This document shows, piece by piece, positions 17,338 to 26,241 of a DNA stretch of 64,000 bases. The DNA is taken from contig JADJGV010000002.1 of the NCBI GenBank assembly GCA_016707895.1, positions 682,001 through 746,000 on the forward strand, in the 5' to 3' direction. The notes below the pieces were generated by a model. It saw only the letters and a list, made by a program, of their open reading frames with translations, was not told where the DNA came from and did not search any database. A program made the position numbers and the translations under genes. The stretch is from Myxococcales bacterium. GTDB taxonomy: Bacteria; Myxococcota_A; Polyangia; Haliangiales; Haliangiaceae. How positions within the stretch are numbered: the first letter of the stretch is position 1; the number at the start of each line of letters is the position of its first letter.

Positions 17338-18906
17338 ATGCCGCTCGAGTCGTTCGCGAGTCGTCCCGTGCGCGCGCTGCGCGTCGTCGTCCTGAGCGCC
17401 GCCGCGGCCGCGCTGGCCTGCGGCAGGGCGCCGCCACCCACAGCCCCGCCGCCCAAGCCGGCCGCGATCGCGGCGCGGGTGATCGATCAGGTGCCCAGCG
17501 ACACGCCGTACGCGATGGCGTTCGATCAGAACATGCTGTCGACCGCCACGCTCGAGGTCACCGCGGTGCGGACGATGGTCGAGGCCGCGCTGCGCGAGGC
17601 GGTGTTGAGCCCCGCGGCCGCGGCGAGCGCCAGCGTCGAGGACCGGCTCGGCAGCGAGTTCGCGCGCGAGCTGCTGCCGTTCGACGACGCGGCGCTACGC
17701 CGCGTCGGATGGCTGCCGGGCGAGAGCGAGCTCGTGCTGTACGGCGAGGGGCTGATCCCGGTCATGCGACTCCGCGCCGACGGCCGCGCCGCCCACGCCG
17801 CCTGGAAGCGGATCAGCGCGCGGGCCGAGCTGCGCCTGCCCGAGGCGTCCTGGCACGGTGTGCCCTACATCCTGGTCCCGCCGCGCGACAAGCGCACCCA
17901 GACGATCGTCGTCGCGTTCCTGCCGCACCAGGTGGCGGCGTCGGTGGTGATGCACCCCGAGGCGATCCTCGACCACCTGATCGACGAGGCGCCGGCCGCC
18001 GCGCCGTTGCTGCCGCGGTGGCGGCGCGGCCACGTCGATCCCGCGACCCCGGCGGACTCGTGGCCGCTGATGTGGCTGAACCCCGCCGTCGCGGCGCCGC
18101 GGCTGCGCGCGAGCGACGACCTGGCGCAGCTCGGAGAGGTGGTGCCGGCGGCGTGCCGGGCGGCGGCCGCCGCCGCCGTCGCGGTGGTGCCCTCGATGAG
18201 CGTGATGTACTGGCGCGACGGCGACGAGCTGGTCGCGAGCTACGCGATGCCGCTGCCCGACGCGCTGCGGCCGCTGGTCGCCGGCGAGCGAGCGGTCGCC
18301 CACTGGCTCGCCGACGCCAGCCCCGGGATGCAGTTCGCGTGGCGGGTGCCGGCCGACGAGCTGGTGGGTGGCGCGTCGGCGATCGCGGCGCCGATCCTGG
18401 CGGCGTTCCGCGCCTGCGGTGACCCGGTCGACGATCCGCTCGCGGCGCTCGGCGCCTTGCCGCTGCGGCAGCTGCGCGGCGGCACGGTCGCGATGGAGGT
18501 GACCGACGGCCAGGCCGCGGTGGTGATCGCGCTCGAGGCCCTCGACGTCGGCGCGCTGTGGGGCTGGTTGCAGAGCGCGCTGCCGCTGGGCCCGTTCCCG
18601 CGCCCGGGCGAGGTGCAGGCAGTGCCGCTGATGCCGGGGCAGACGCTGTTCGCGATCGCCACCAGCCGGGAGGTCGCGTTCAGCCTGGGCTGGCCGGCGG
18701 CCGCGCGGCTGCAGGCGCTCCTGGCCAGCGGAGGTCACCCCGCGTCGGTCATGCTCGACTACGATCAGGGGGCCATGTCCGGCGCCCGCTTCCTGGGCCG
18801 CGTCCTCGACGACGACGGCGACACCGACCGCCGGAGCGTGATGACGATCGACGCGCACGGGTTGATCGGCCGCAGCCGCACGCCGCTGCCACCCGGCTGG
18901 CGCTGA
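17338..18906 (+). CDS. Large lipoprotein, unknown function
   Basis: A 522-residue protein starting MPLESFASRPVRALRV, with a GGGAG site 7 bases upstream that decides the start. The lipobox ALAC is followed by a Pro-rich linker (PPPTAPPPKPAA) and a soluble domain with many Ala/Leu/Val helices and strands (SDTPYAMAFDQNML, GWLPGESELVLYGEG, MTIDAHGLIGRSRTP). The pattern of long alternating strands and conserved Gly resembles other myxobacterial lipoproteins of unknown function. Its 5' end overlaps the untranslated upstream part of the divergent helicase gene. No family recognised. Confidence 0.65.
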   Translation: MPLESFASRPVRALRVVVLSAAAAALACGRAPPPTAPPPKPAAIAARVIDQVPSDTPYAMAFDQNMLSTATLEVTAVRTMVEAALREAVLSPAAAASASVEDRLGSEFARELLPFDDAALRRVGWLPGESELVLYGEGLIPVMRLRADGRAAHAAWKRISARAELRLPEASWHGVPYILVPPRDKRTQTIVVAFLPHQVAASVVMHPEAILDHLIDEAPAAAPLLPRWRRGHVDPATPADSWPLMWLNPAVAAPRLRASDDLAQLGEVVPAACRAAAAAAVAVVPSMSVMYWRDGDELVASYAMPLPDALRPLVAGERAVAHWLADASPGMQFAWRVPADELVGGASAIAAPILAAFRACGDPVDDPLAALGALPLRQLRGGTVAMEVTDGQAAVVIALEALDVGALWGWLQSALPLGPFPRPGEVQAVPLMPGQTLFAIATSREVAFSLGWPAAARLQALLASGGHPASVMLDYDQGAMSGARFLGRVLDDDGDTDRRSVMTIDAHGLIGRSRTPLPPGWR

Positions 18907-18916
18907 CCGCGCGCGG

Positions 18917-20350
<1,434 letters not shown>

Positions 20351-20389
20351 GACCCGATCGTACCGCGGATGCGCGGCGCGGTTACGCGA

Positions 20390-21031
20390 TCACGGCGCGA
20401 GGCGCGTGCGGGTCCAGCCGGCGTCGCCCTGGCGGTACTGCACGCGATCGTGCAGCCGCGACGGCTGCCCCTGCCAGAACTCGATCTCGCGCGGCACCAC
20501 GCGGTAGCCGCCCCAGCTCGCCGGCCGCGGCGGGGCGGCGCCATCCAGGGTCGCCTCGACCGCGTCGAGCCGCGCCACCAGCTCGGCGCGCGACGGCAGC
20601 GGCTGCGACTGCGGCGACGCCACCGCGGCCACCTGGCTGCCGCGCGGGCGCACCGCGAAGTACGCGTCCGACTCGGCGGCGGTGACCTGCTCGACGTCGC
20701 CCTCGATCCGCACCTGGCGATCGAGCGCCGGCCAGAAGAACACCAGCGCGGCGTGGGGCCGGGCCGCCAGGTCGCGGCCCTTCTTGCTGTCGTAGTTGGT
20801 GAAGAACACGAAGCCGCGGTCGTCGAGCTCCTTCAGCAGCACGACCCGCGCCGCCGGGCGGCCGTCGGCGTCGACGGTGGCCAGCGTCATCGCGTTGACC
20901 TTGTCGGGCGCCGCGGCGGTGGCGGCCGCGAACCAGTCGCGGAACAGCGGCAGCGGATCGTCGGGGCAACCGGCCGGATCGAGGTGATCGCCGGCGTACT
21001 GATCGCCGTGGTGCCAGTAGCGCTCGCTCAC
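20390..21031 (-). CDS. pdxH: Pyridoxamine 5'-phosphate oxidase
   Basis: The 213-residue FMN enzyme oxidises pyridoxine or pyridoxamine 5'-phosphate to pyridoxal phosphate. Motifs: NAMTLATVDADGRPAARVVLLK, GFVFFTNYDSKKGRDLAARP (FMN/phosphate binding), ALVFFWPALDRQVRIEG, and the C-terminal FWQGQPSRLHDRVQY typical of PdxH. The GTG start overlaps the stop of the upstream lipoprotein gene (GTGA), so expression is coupled. The length matches E. coli PdxH (218). Confidence 0.94.
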   Translation of the reverse strand: MSERYWHHGDQYAGDHLDPAGCPDDPLPLFRDWFAAATAAAPDKVNAMTLATVDADGRPAARVVLLKELDDRGFVFFTNYDSKKGRDLAARPHAALVFFWPALDRQVRIEGDVEQVTAAESDAYFAVRPRGSQVAAVASPQSQPLPSRAELVARLDAVEATLDGAAPPRPASWGGYRVVPREIEFWQGQPSRLHDRVQYRQGDAGWTRTRLAP

Positions 21032-21480
21032 TTGTCGGCCATCGGCAGGAGCTCGATCAGCGCGTGGAACGCGTCGTGGGCCGGCGCGAACAGCTCGTCG
21101 AAGTTCTCGGCGTCGTGCTGCGCGCAGTCCTCGGTCAGCGCCACCCACCGCGCCTGCAGCTCGCCCAGCCGCGCCATCCAGGTCGCGGCGTCGACGCCCT
21201 CGGGGGCGCCGGCGGCCGCGACGCCGTCGAGCATCGCGCCCATCGGCTCGACCTCGTTGCAGGTGGCGGTGGCGCGGTCGGGCCCGGTCGGCATGTGCCA
21301 CAGCGGCGACAGGTGCTCGTGGAACTCGTGGAGCGCCGGCGGCATCGTCGGGTGATCGCCCTCGTGGGCCGCGTGATCGGCGTGGGCCATGGTGTCGACG
21401 TGCTCGGCCGAGCCAGTCTTGGGCTTGCCGCCGCACGCGGCGACGACGAGCAGGAGCGCGAACCCGAGGCGGTGCAGCAT
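21028..21480 (-). CDS. His-rich lipoprotein, unknown function
   Basis: A 150-residue protein with the lipobox VVAAC (Cys16) and a mature part notably rich in His, Met and acidic residues (HVDTMAHADHAAHEGDHP, LHEFHEHLSPLWHMP). That composition suggests a metal-binding periplasmic protein; four-helix character in the C-terminal half recalls small cytochrome-c'-like bundles, but no heme CxxCH is present. Its stop overlaps the pdxH start. Metal binding is inference from composition only. Confidence 0.6.
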   Translation of the reverse strand: MLHRLGFALLLVVAACGGKPKTGSAEHVDTMAHADHAAHEGDHPTMPPALHEFHEHLSPLWHMPTGPDRATATCNEVEPMGAMLDGVAAAGAPEGVDAATWMARLGELQARWVALTEDCAQHDAENFDELFAPAHDAFHALIELLPMADK

Positions 21481-21546
21481 GCGGACTGCTTCCCACGCGA
21501 TGCGGTAGCTGTCAACGCGACCCGCGGGCGCGCGGGCCGCGACCCA

Positions 21547-22086
21547 TCAGCGCAAGGCCTTGAGGCCCCGCTGGGCGCGCGCGTGGTTGATCGTGCGCAC
21601 GATCTGCGGGTCCACCGTCAGGAACTTCGCCAGCGCGGCGCTGCCCAGGCCGACCCGCGCCGCGGTGGTCGCGACCTCGGCGCCGCACGCCAGCGTCACG
21701 TCGAGCAGCTCGGCGATCGCCAGCCAGAACTCGGCGGTCTGGCGGGTCTTCTCGCCGAGCCGCGCGGTGCCGCCGGCCAGGAACCCCGCCAGCCGCGGGC
21801 TGGGCGCCCAGGTCGCCAGGTCGATCGGCTCGCGCACCTCGAGCGCCAGGTGCGCGCGCAGCCGCTTGACCGCCCGGGCGCGGTTCTCGTGCTGCGAGCG
21901 GCTGTCGTCGGCGTGGGTGATGACGCCGGTGGCCCGGTGGCGCAGCCGCACCGCGCTCTCGGTCTTGTTGCGGTGCTGGCCGCCGGGGCCGCTGGCCCGG
22001 TAGCGGTCGACCTCGCACTGCCGCAGCAGCTCGTCGTCGGACGCCGCGATCGCCGCGTCGCGGACGCCGGGTGCGGGGCTGGTCAA
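21547..22086 (-). CDS. Stand-alone GGQ-domain peptide chain release factor homologue
   Basis: A 179-residue protein whose N-terminal half is a class I release-factor catalytic domain: DRYRASGPGGQHRNKTESAV, then VRLRHRATGVITHADDSRSQ. The codon-recognition domains of RF1/RF2 are absent, as in ArfB- or PrfH-like proteins that hydrolyse peptidyl-tRNA on stalled ribosomes or stray peptidyl-tRNAs. The C-terminal ~90 residues are helical and not recognised. A TTG at 22086 overlaps the upstream stop codon (TTGA), so I take it as the start; no ATG is available. Rescue of stalled ribosomes is inferred. Confidence 0.8.
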   Translation of the reverse strand: MTSPAPGVRDAAIAASDDELLRQCEVDRYRASGPGGQHRNKTESAVRLRHRATGVITHADDSRSQHENRARAVKRLRAHLALEVREPIDLATWAPSPRLAGFLAGGTARLGEKTRQTAEFWLAIAELLDVTLACGAEVATTAARVGLGSAALAKFLTVDPQIVRTINHARAQRGLKALR

Positions 22087-23051
22087 TTGCTCTGGCTCGG
22101 GCTCTTGCTCGGCTCGGCCGGCGCCGGGCCACCGCCGCCGCGCGTGCCCTGCCGCGCCTCGCCCGGCTCGACGTAGACGTCGACGCCGCCGCGATCGCCG
22201 GCGCGGCCGACCTCGACCTTGACGATGCCGTCGCTGGTCAGCGCGTTGAGCAGCCGCTCGAGGCGCTCCTCGCGGTCGGTCTTCATCGTCAGGCACAGCC
22301 GATCGACCAGGTCGAGCGGCATGCCGGGCGCGACCGCCGACGTGCGCACCACCGCGCCGCCGCGCACCCGCACGGTGATCGCGAAGCCCGGGTGCGGCGC
22401 GCCGCGGAACAGCTCGACCGTCTCCGACGGCAGCGGCGTCCCGGCGAAGTGGATGAACGACGCCTCGAGCGCGTCGACCTGGGCGTCGACGCTGTCGCCG
22501 GGGATCGCGAACTCGAACTCCGAGTAGGCGCGCTCGCCGATCGCCTGCGCGAACCGCTCGATGTGGTCGACCTTGTGCTCGGCGACCCACTGCTTGAGCT
22601 TGAACTTGGCCTCGTGGGTGCCGAACAGCGGCTCGATCTTGGCCCACGGCTGCGGGTCGACGAAGTGCCAGCCGGTCGTGACCTTGCCGCCCCACACGCC
22701 GACCCACGGACCGACCAGCCGCGGCTCGAGCTTCTCGCCGATCGTGTCGAGCACCGCGGCGTCGCTGGCCGCGACGTTGCACAGCTTCAGGTAGTCGGCG
22801 AGCTTGGGCACCATGCCCGCGGGGTCGCCCCACGCGCCCCACCACAGCCGGCGCAGGTCGCTGCCCAGCATCGCCAGGTAGCTGACCATCGTGCCCGGCG
22901 GCATCTCCGGCGGCGTCGGCAGGTGCTCCAGGAAGCGATCGAGGTGGATGTCCATCCACTCCTCGACCACCGGCAGGTTGGACAGCGTGATCTGCAGGTT
23001 GAGGCGGATCGACAAGGCGCGATTGAGCGCGCTCTCGAGCGGATGGCTCAT
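22083..23051 (-). CDS. Cytoplasmic protein of unknown function
   Basis: A 322-residue protein without signal peptide or membrane helix. The N-terminal third is helical (SALNRALSIRLNLQITLSNL); the middle is Trp-rich (LRRLWWGAWGDPAG, GPWVGVWGGKVTTGWHFVDP); the C-terminal part has mixed alpha/beta sequence and ends in a Gly/Pro/Ser-rich tail. I recognise no family. It overlaps the GGQ protein by four bases (TTGA), suggesting the two are produced together. Confidence 0.6.
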   Translation of the reverse strand: MSHPLESALNRALSIRLNLQITLSNLPVVEEWMDIHLDRFLEHLPTPPEMPPGTMVSYLAMLGSDLRRLWWGAWGDPAGMVPKLADYLKLCNVAASDAAVLDTIGEKLEPRLVGPWVGVWGGKVTTGWHFVDPQPWAKIEPLFGTHEAKFKLKQWVAEHKVDHIERFAQAIGERAYSEFEFAIPGDSVDAQVDALEASFIHFAGTPLPSETVELFRGAPHPGFAITVRVRGGAVVRTSAVAPGMPLDLVDRLCLTMKTDREERLERLLNALTSDGIVKVEVGRAGDRGGVDVYVEPGEARQGTRGGGGPAPAEPSKSPSQSN

Positions 23052-23158
23052 GGGTCCCCGGGGCCGCGGGCGGGCCTGGCGATCAGGATGCCACGCCGAC
23101 CGCCGCCGCGGCTATCGCCGCCGCCGGGGTTCGCCCGGTGCCACGCGAACGCGCGCGG

Positions 23159-23701
23159 CTAGCGCCCGTCCTCGCGCTCGGTCCGGATGCGCGGCAGGAG
23201 CGTCACGAAGTTGCAGGGGCGGTGCCGGCTGTCGAGCTGGGGGATCAGGATCTGCTCCATGCCCAGCCGGACCCCGCCGGTCGACCCCGGCAGCAAGAAC
23301 ACGTAGGTCTGGTCGCACAGCGCGGCCTCGGCGCGGCTCTGGATGGTCGAGGTGCCGATCTCGGCGAACGACAGGTAGCGGAACAGCTCGCCGAAGCCGG
23401 GGATCGGCTTGGTCACCAGCGGCGCCAGCGCCTCGGGCGTCACGTCGCGCGGCGTCACGCCGGTGCCGCCGGTGGCGATGATCACGTCGACCCCGGGGTC
23501 GGCGATCCACGCCGTGAGCGCGGCGCCGATCGCGTCGCGGTTGTCCTTGACGATCGCCCGCCCCGCGATCCGGTGGCCGGCGGCGGTCAGCAGCTCGACG
23601 ATCAGCCCGCCGCTGCCGTCGTTCGCCTCGGTCCGGGTGTCGGACACGGTCAGCACGCCGACGTTGGCGGGGTGGAACGGGCGCGAGGGGTCGATCGGCA
23701 T
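23159..23701 (-). CDS. moaB: Molybdenum cofactor biosynthesis protein MoaB-like
   Basis: A 180-residue MogA/MoaB-family protein that adenylates molybdopterin before metal insertion. Motifs: NVGVLTVSDTRT, DVIIATGGTGVTPRDVTPEAL, IPGFGELFRYLSFAEIGTS and VFLLPGSTGGVRLGME. Length and motif order match MoaB more closely than MogA. It follows an ATP-grasp gene on the same strand by 46 bases. No other molybdopterin genes are present in the window, so the linkage to its neighbours is probably only transcriptional. Confidence 0.93.
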   Translation of the reverse strand: MPIDPSRPFHPANVGVLTVSDTRTEANDGSGGLIVELLTAAGHRIAGRAIVKDNRDAIGAALTAWIADPGVDVIIATGGTGVTPRDVTPEALAPLVTKPIPGFGELFRYLSFAEIGTSTIQSRAEAALCDQTYVFLLPGSTGGVRLGMEQILIPQLDSRHRPCNFVTLLPRIRTEREDGR

Positions 23702-23747
23702 GGGCGCATTGTGCGCCGGCCCCGCGCCCCTGGCGAGCGGGCCGCGG

Positions 23748-24962
23748 CTACGCGTACTCGATCTGGATCGTCTCGATGATCGTCGTCACCGCGCGCTTGA
23801 CCTGCTCGACGTCGGGATCGCGGACGACGACGTAGCCGTCGCCCTCGTAGCTGTCGGAGCGCGGCGCGCCGATCGTGGGCAGGCGCGACTCGACCGCGAG
23901 GTGGCCGACCAGCGCGTTGGCGCGGTCGACGCCGCGCACCGCCTTGACCCGGCCGCGGCCGACGCCGCGCAGGTAGGCGACGCCGACCGCGTACTTGCGG
24001 GTCCACGGGCCGTCGAAGGCGTCGTCGATCACCGCCCGGGCCCAGGCGCGGTACAGGTCGGCGTCGTGGGCGTAGCCGTTGGCCAGCACGATGTGCGCGC
24101 CGGGCGGGCGCGCGGCGATCTCGCCGATCGCCAGCGAGCCGTCGTCGCGGCGGAACCACTCCATGTGGGTGAAGCCGGTCTCCAGGCCGAGCGCGGCCAC
24201 CGCCTTGACGCCCAGCGCGCGGGCGTCGGCGAACTCGGGGCCGTCGATGTCGCGCGGCAGCACGACGACCCACTGGATCCACGGCGTCTCCATCACCTCG
24301 AGCGGCGTCGGGTAGTAGCGCGAGCACGACTGGAAGCGGACCTGGCCGCCGATCGTGATGGTCTCGAAGCTGTACTCGCGGCCGCGCAAGAACTCCTCGG
24401 CCAGCGCCGGCCGCTCGGGGCTGGCGTGCAGCGCCCGCAGCGCGGCGCGCAGCTCGTCGAGCGAGCCGATCCGCCACGTCGACTTGCAGCCCATGCCGGC
24501 CGGCGGCTTGAGCACCAGCGGCAGCCCGACCTCGGCGACGAACGCCTCGGCGTCGCCCCAGGTGCGGATCAGCTTGTGGCGCGCGCACGGCAGGCCGTGG
24601 CGGCGCAGCTCGTCCTTCATCCGCGCCTTGTCGCGGAACAGCTCGGCGGTGCGCGGCGAGGTGCCGGGCACGCCCAGCGCCTGCCGCACCTCGGCCAGCT
24701 GCACCTGCAGCGGCTCGAGGATGCCGAGCACGCGGTGCAGCTTGCCGTGGCGGCGCTCGAGCGCGCGGGCGCCGGCGATCAGCTGCTCGGTGTCGAGGCC
24801 GTCGGCCACGGTGACGACGTCGGCGAACAGCTTGGCGTCGTCGCCGCGCGGCGGCTCCTGGGCCAGGCCCAGCAGGCGGACGCCGTCGAGGCGGGCCGCG
24901 GCGCGCGCGAAGCGCAGCGTGGTCTCGAGCGGGAACGGCGCGGCGAACACCACGTTGCGCAT
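23748..24962 (-). CDS. ATP-grasp carboxylate-amine ligase-like protein (paralogue 1)
   Basis: A 404-residue ATP-grasp enzyme. The N-terminal Rossmann-like domain starts MRNVVFAAPFPLET. The ATP-grasp core has TAELFRDKARMKDELRRHGLP, LPLVLKPPAGMGCKS (Lys for phosphate contact), AEEFLRGREYSFETITIGG, and the Mg-binding end FTHMEWFRRDDGSLAIGEIAARPPGA. The order and the xxTHMEWF motif are shared with paralogues 2 and 3 in this window. Such enzymes activate a carboxylate as acyl phosphate and join it to an amine. It is divergent from paralogue 2 across 61 bases, which must hold both promoters, and is followed by moaB. Confidence 0.85.
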   Translation of the reverse strand: MRNVVFAAPFPLETTLRFARAAARLDGVRLLGLAQEPPRGDDAKLFADVVTVADGLDTEQLIAGARALERRHGKLHRVLGILEPLQVQLAEVRQALGVPGTSPRTAELFRDKARMKDELRRHGLPCARHKLIRTWGDAEAFVAEVGLPLVLKPPAGMGCKSTWRIGSLDELRAALRALHASPERPALAEEFLRGREYSFETITIGGQVRFQSCSRYYPTPLEVMETPWIQWVVVLPRDIDGPEFADARALGVKAVAALGLETGFTHMEWFRRDDGSLAIGEIAARPPGAHIVLANGYAHDADLYRAWARAVIDDAFDGPWTRKYAVGVAYLRGVGRGRVKAVRGVDRANALVGHLAVESRLPTIGAPRSDSYEGDGYVVVRDPDVEQVKRAVTTIIETIQIEYA

Positions 24963-25023
24963 CGCCGCGTTGTACCATGCGAGGTGGCGGGCCCGCGGGC
25001 TCGCCGAAGGAGCTCGCGCCCCC

Positions 25024-26241
25024 GTGAAGGTCGTCTTCCTCGCGCCCGCCTATCCCCCCGAGATGCAGCAGTACACGCGCGGCCTGGCCGAGGTCGGCGC
25101 CAGCGTGTACGGCGTCGGCGACGCGCCGGTCGCGTCGCTGCCGCGCTCGCTCAAGCAACACCTGACCGACTACCTGCAGGTGCCGCGGCTCCTCGACGAG
25201 GCCGACGTCACCGAGCGGGTCTACCAGTGGGTGCGTGGCCGCGGCGTCGATCGCGTGCTGGCCAACTGGGAGGTCATGGTCTTGACCGCGGCGCGGCTGC
25301 GCGAGCGCCTCGGCGTGCCCGGCATGAGCTACGACGCGGTGCGCGGGTTCCGCGACAAGCAGCTGATGAAGGAGCGCGTGGCCGCCGCCGGCCTGCGGGT
25401 GCCGCGCGCGGTCCGGGTGCGCAGCGCCGCCGAGGCCCGGGCCGGGGCTGCGCAGCTCGGCTACCCGCTGGTGCTCAAGCCGATCGCCGGCGCCGGCAGC
25501 GCCGACACCTTCCAGGTCGACAGCGACGCCGACCTCGAGCGGGCGCTCACCGCCACGCAGCACGTGCCGGAGTGCAGCCTCGAGGAGTTCATCGAGGGCG
25601 ACGAGTTCACGTTCGACACCGTGTGCATCGGCGGCAAGCCGGCGTTCATGAACGTCGCGCAGTACCTGCCCAAGCCGCTGATCGCCCGCACCAACGAGTG
25701 GATCAGCCCGGTCATCGTCACCGTGCGCAACCTCGAGCAGCCGGCGCTGACCGGCGGCGTGGCGCTCGGCAAGCGCGTGCTCACCGCGCTGGGCATGGGC
25801 GACGGCTTCACCCACATGGAGTGGTTCAGCAAGCCGTCGGGCGAGGTGGTGTTCGGCGAGATCGGCTGCCGCCCGGGCGGCGCCCACCTCGTCGATCAGA
25901 TGAACTACACCTGCGACATCGACCTGTTCCGCGAGTGGGCGCGGGTGTCGTGCTGGGGCAGCTTCGAGGCGCCGACCACCCGCAAGTACAACGTCGCGAT
26001 CATCTTCAAGCGGGCGCGGGGCCAGGGCCGCATCACCCGGATCACCGGGCTGCGCGAGTTCCTGCGCGCCCACGGCGAGCACGTCGTCGAGTCCAAGCTG
26101 CTGCCGGTCGGCGCCCAGCGCCGCAACTGGAAGCAGACCCTGGTCTCCGACGGCTACATCCTGCTCCGGCACCCCGACTGGCGCACCGCGGTCGAGCTGG
26201 CCAACATCGTCGCGACCGACGTCACGATGTACGCGGAGTAG
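25024..26241 (+). CDS. ATP-grasp carboxylate-amine ligase-like protein (paralogue 2)
   Basis: A 405-residue ATP-grasp protein from a GTG at 25024, chosen because the N-terminus then aligns with its paralogues (VKVVFLAPAYPPEM) and a GAAGGA site lies upstream. Core motifs: GFRDKQLMKERVAAAGL, YPLVLKPIAGAGSADTF, LEEFIEGDEFTFDTVCIGG, DGFTHMEWFSKPSGEVVFGE, IGCRPGGAHLVDQM. The substrate-binding loops differ from paralogue 1, so the two probably use different partners. The last 20 bases overlap the convergent GCS2-CBS gene, which makes antisense interference possible. Confidence 0.85.
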   Translation: MKVVFLAPAYPPEMQQYTRGLAEVGASVYGVGDAPVASLPRSLKQHLTDYLQVPRLLDEADVTERVYQWVRGRGVDRVLANWEVMVLTAARLRERLGVPGMSYDAVRGFRDKQLMKERVAAAGLRVPRAVRVRSAAEARAGAAQLGYPLVLKPIAGAGSADTFQVDSDADLERALTATQHVPECSLEEFIEGDEFTFDTVCIGGKPAFMNVAQYLPKPLIARTNEWISPVIVTVRNLEQPALTGGVALGKRVLTALGMGDGFTHMEWFSKPSGEVVFGEIGCRPGGAHLVDQMNYTCDIDLFREWARVSCWGSFEAPTTRKYNVAIIFKRARGQGRITRITGLREFLRAHGEHVVESKLLPVGAQRRNWKQTLVSDGYILLRHPDWRTAVELANIVATDVTMYAE

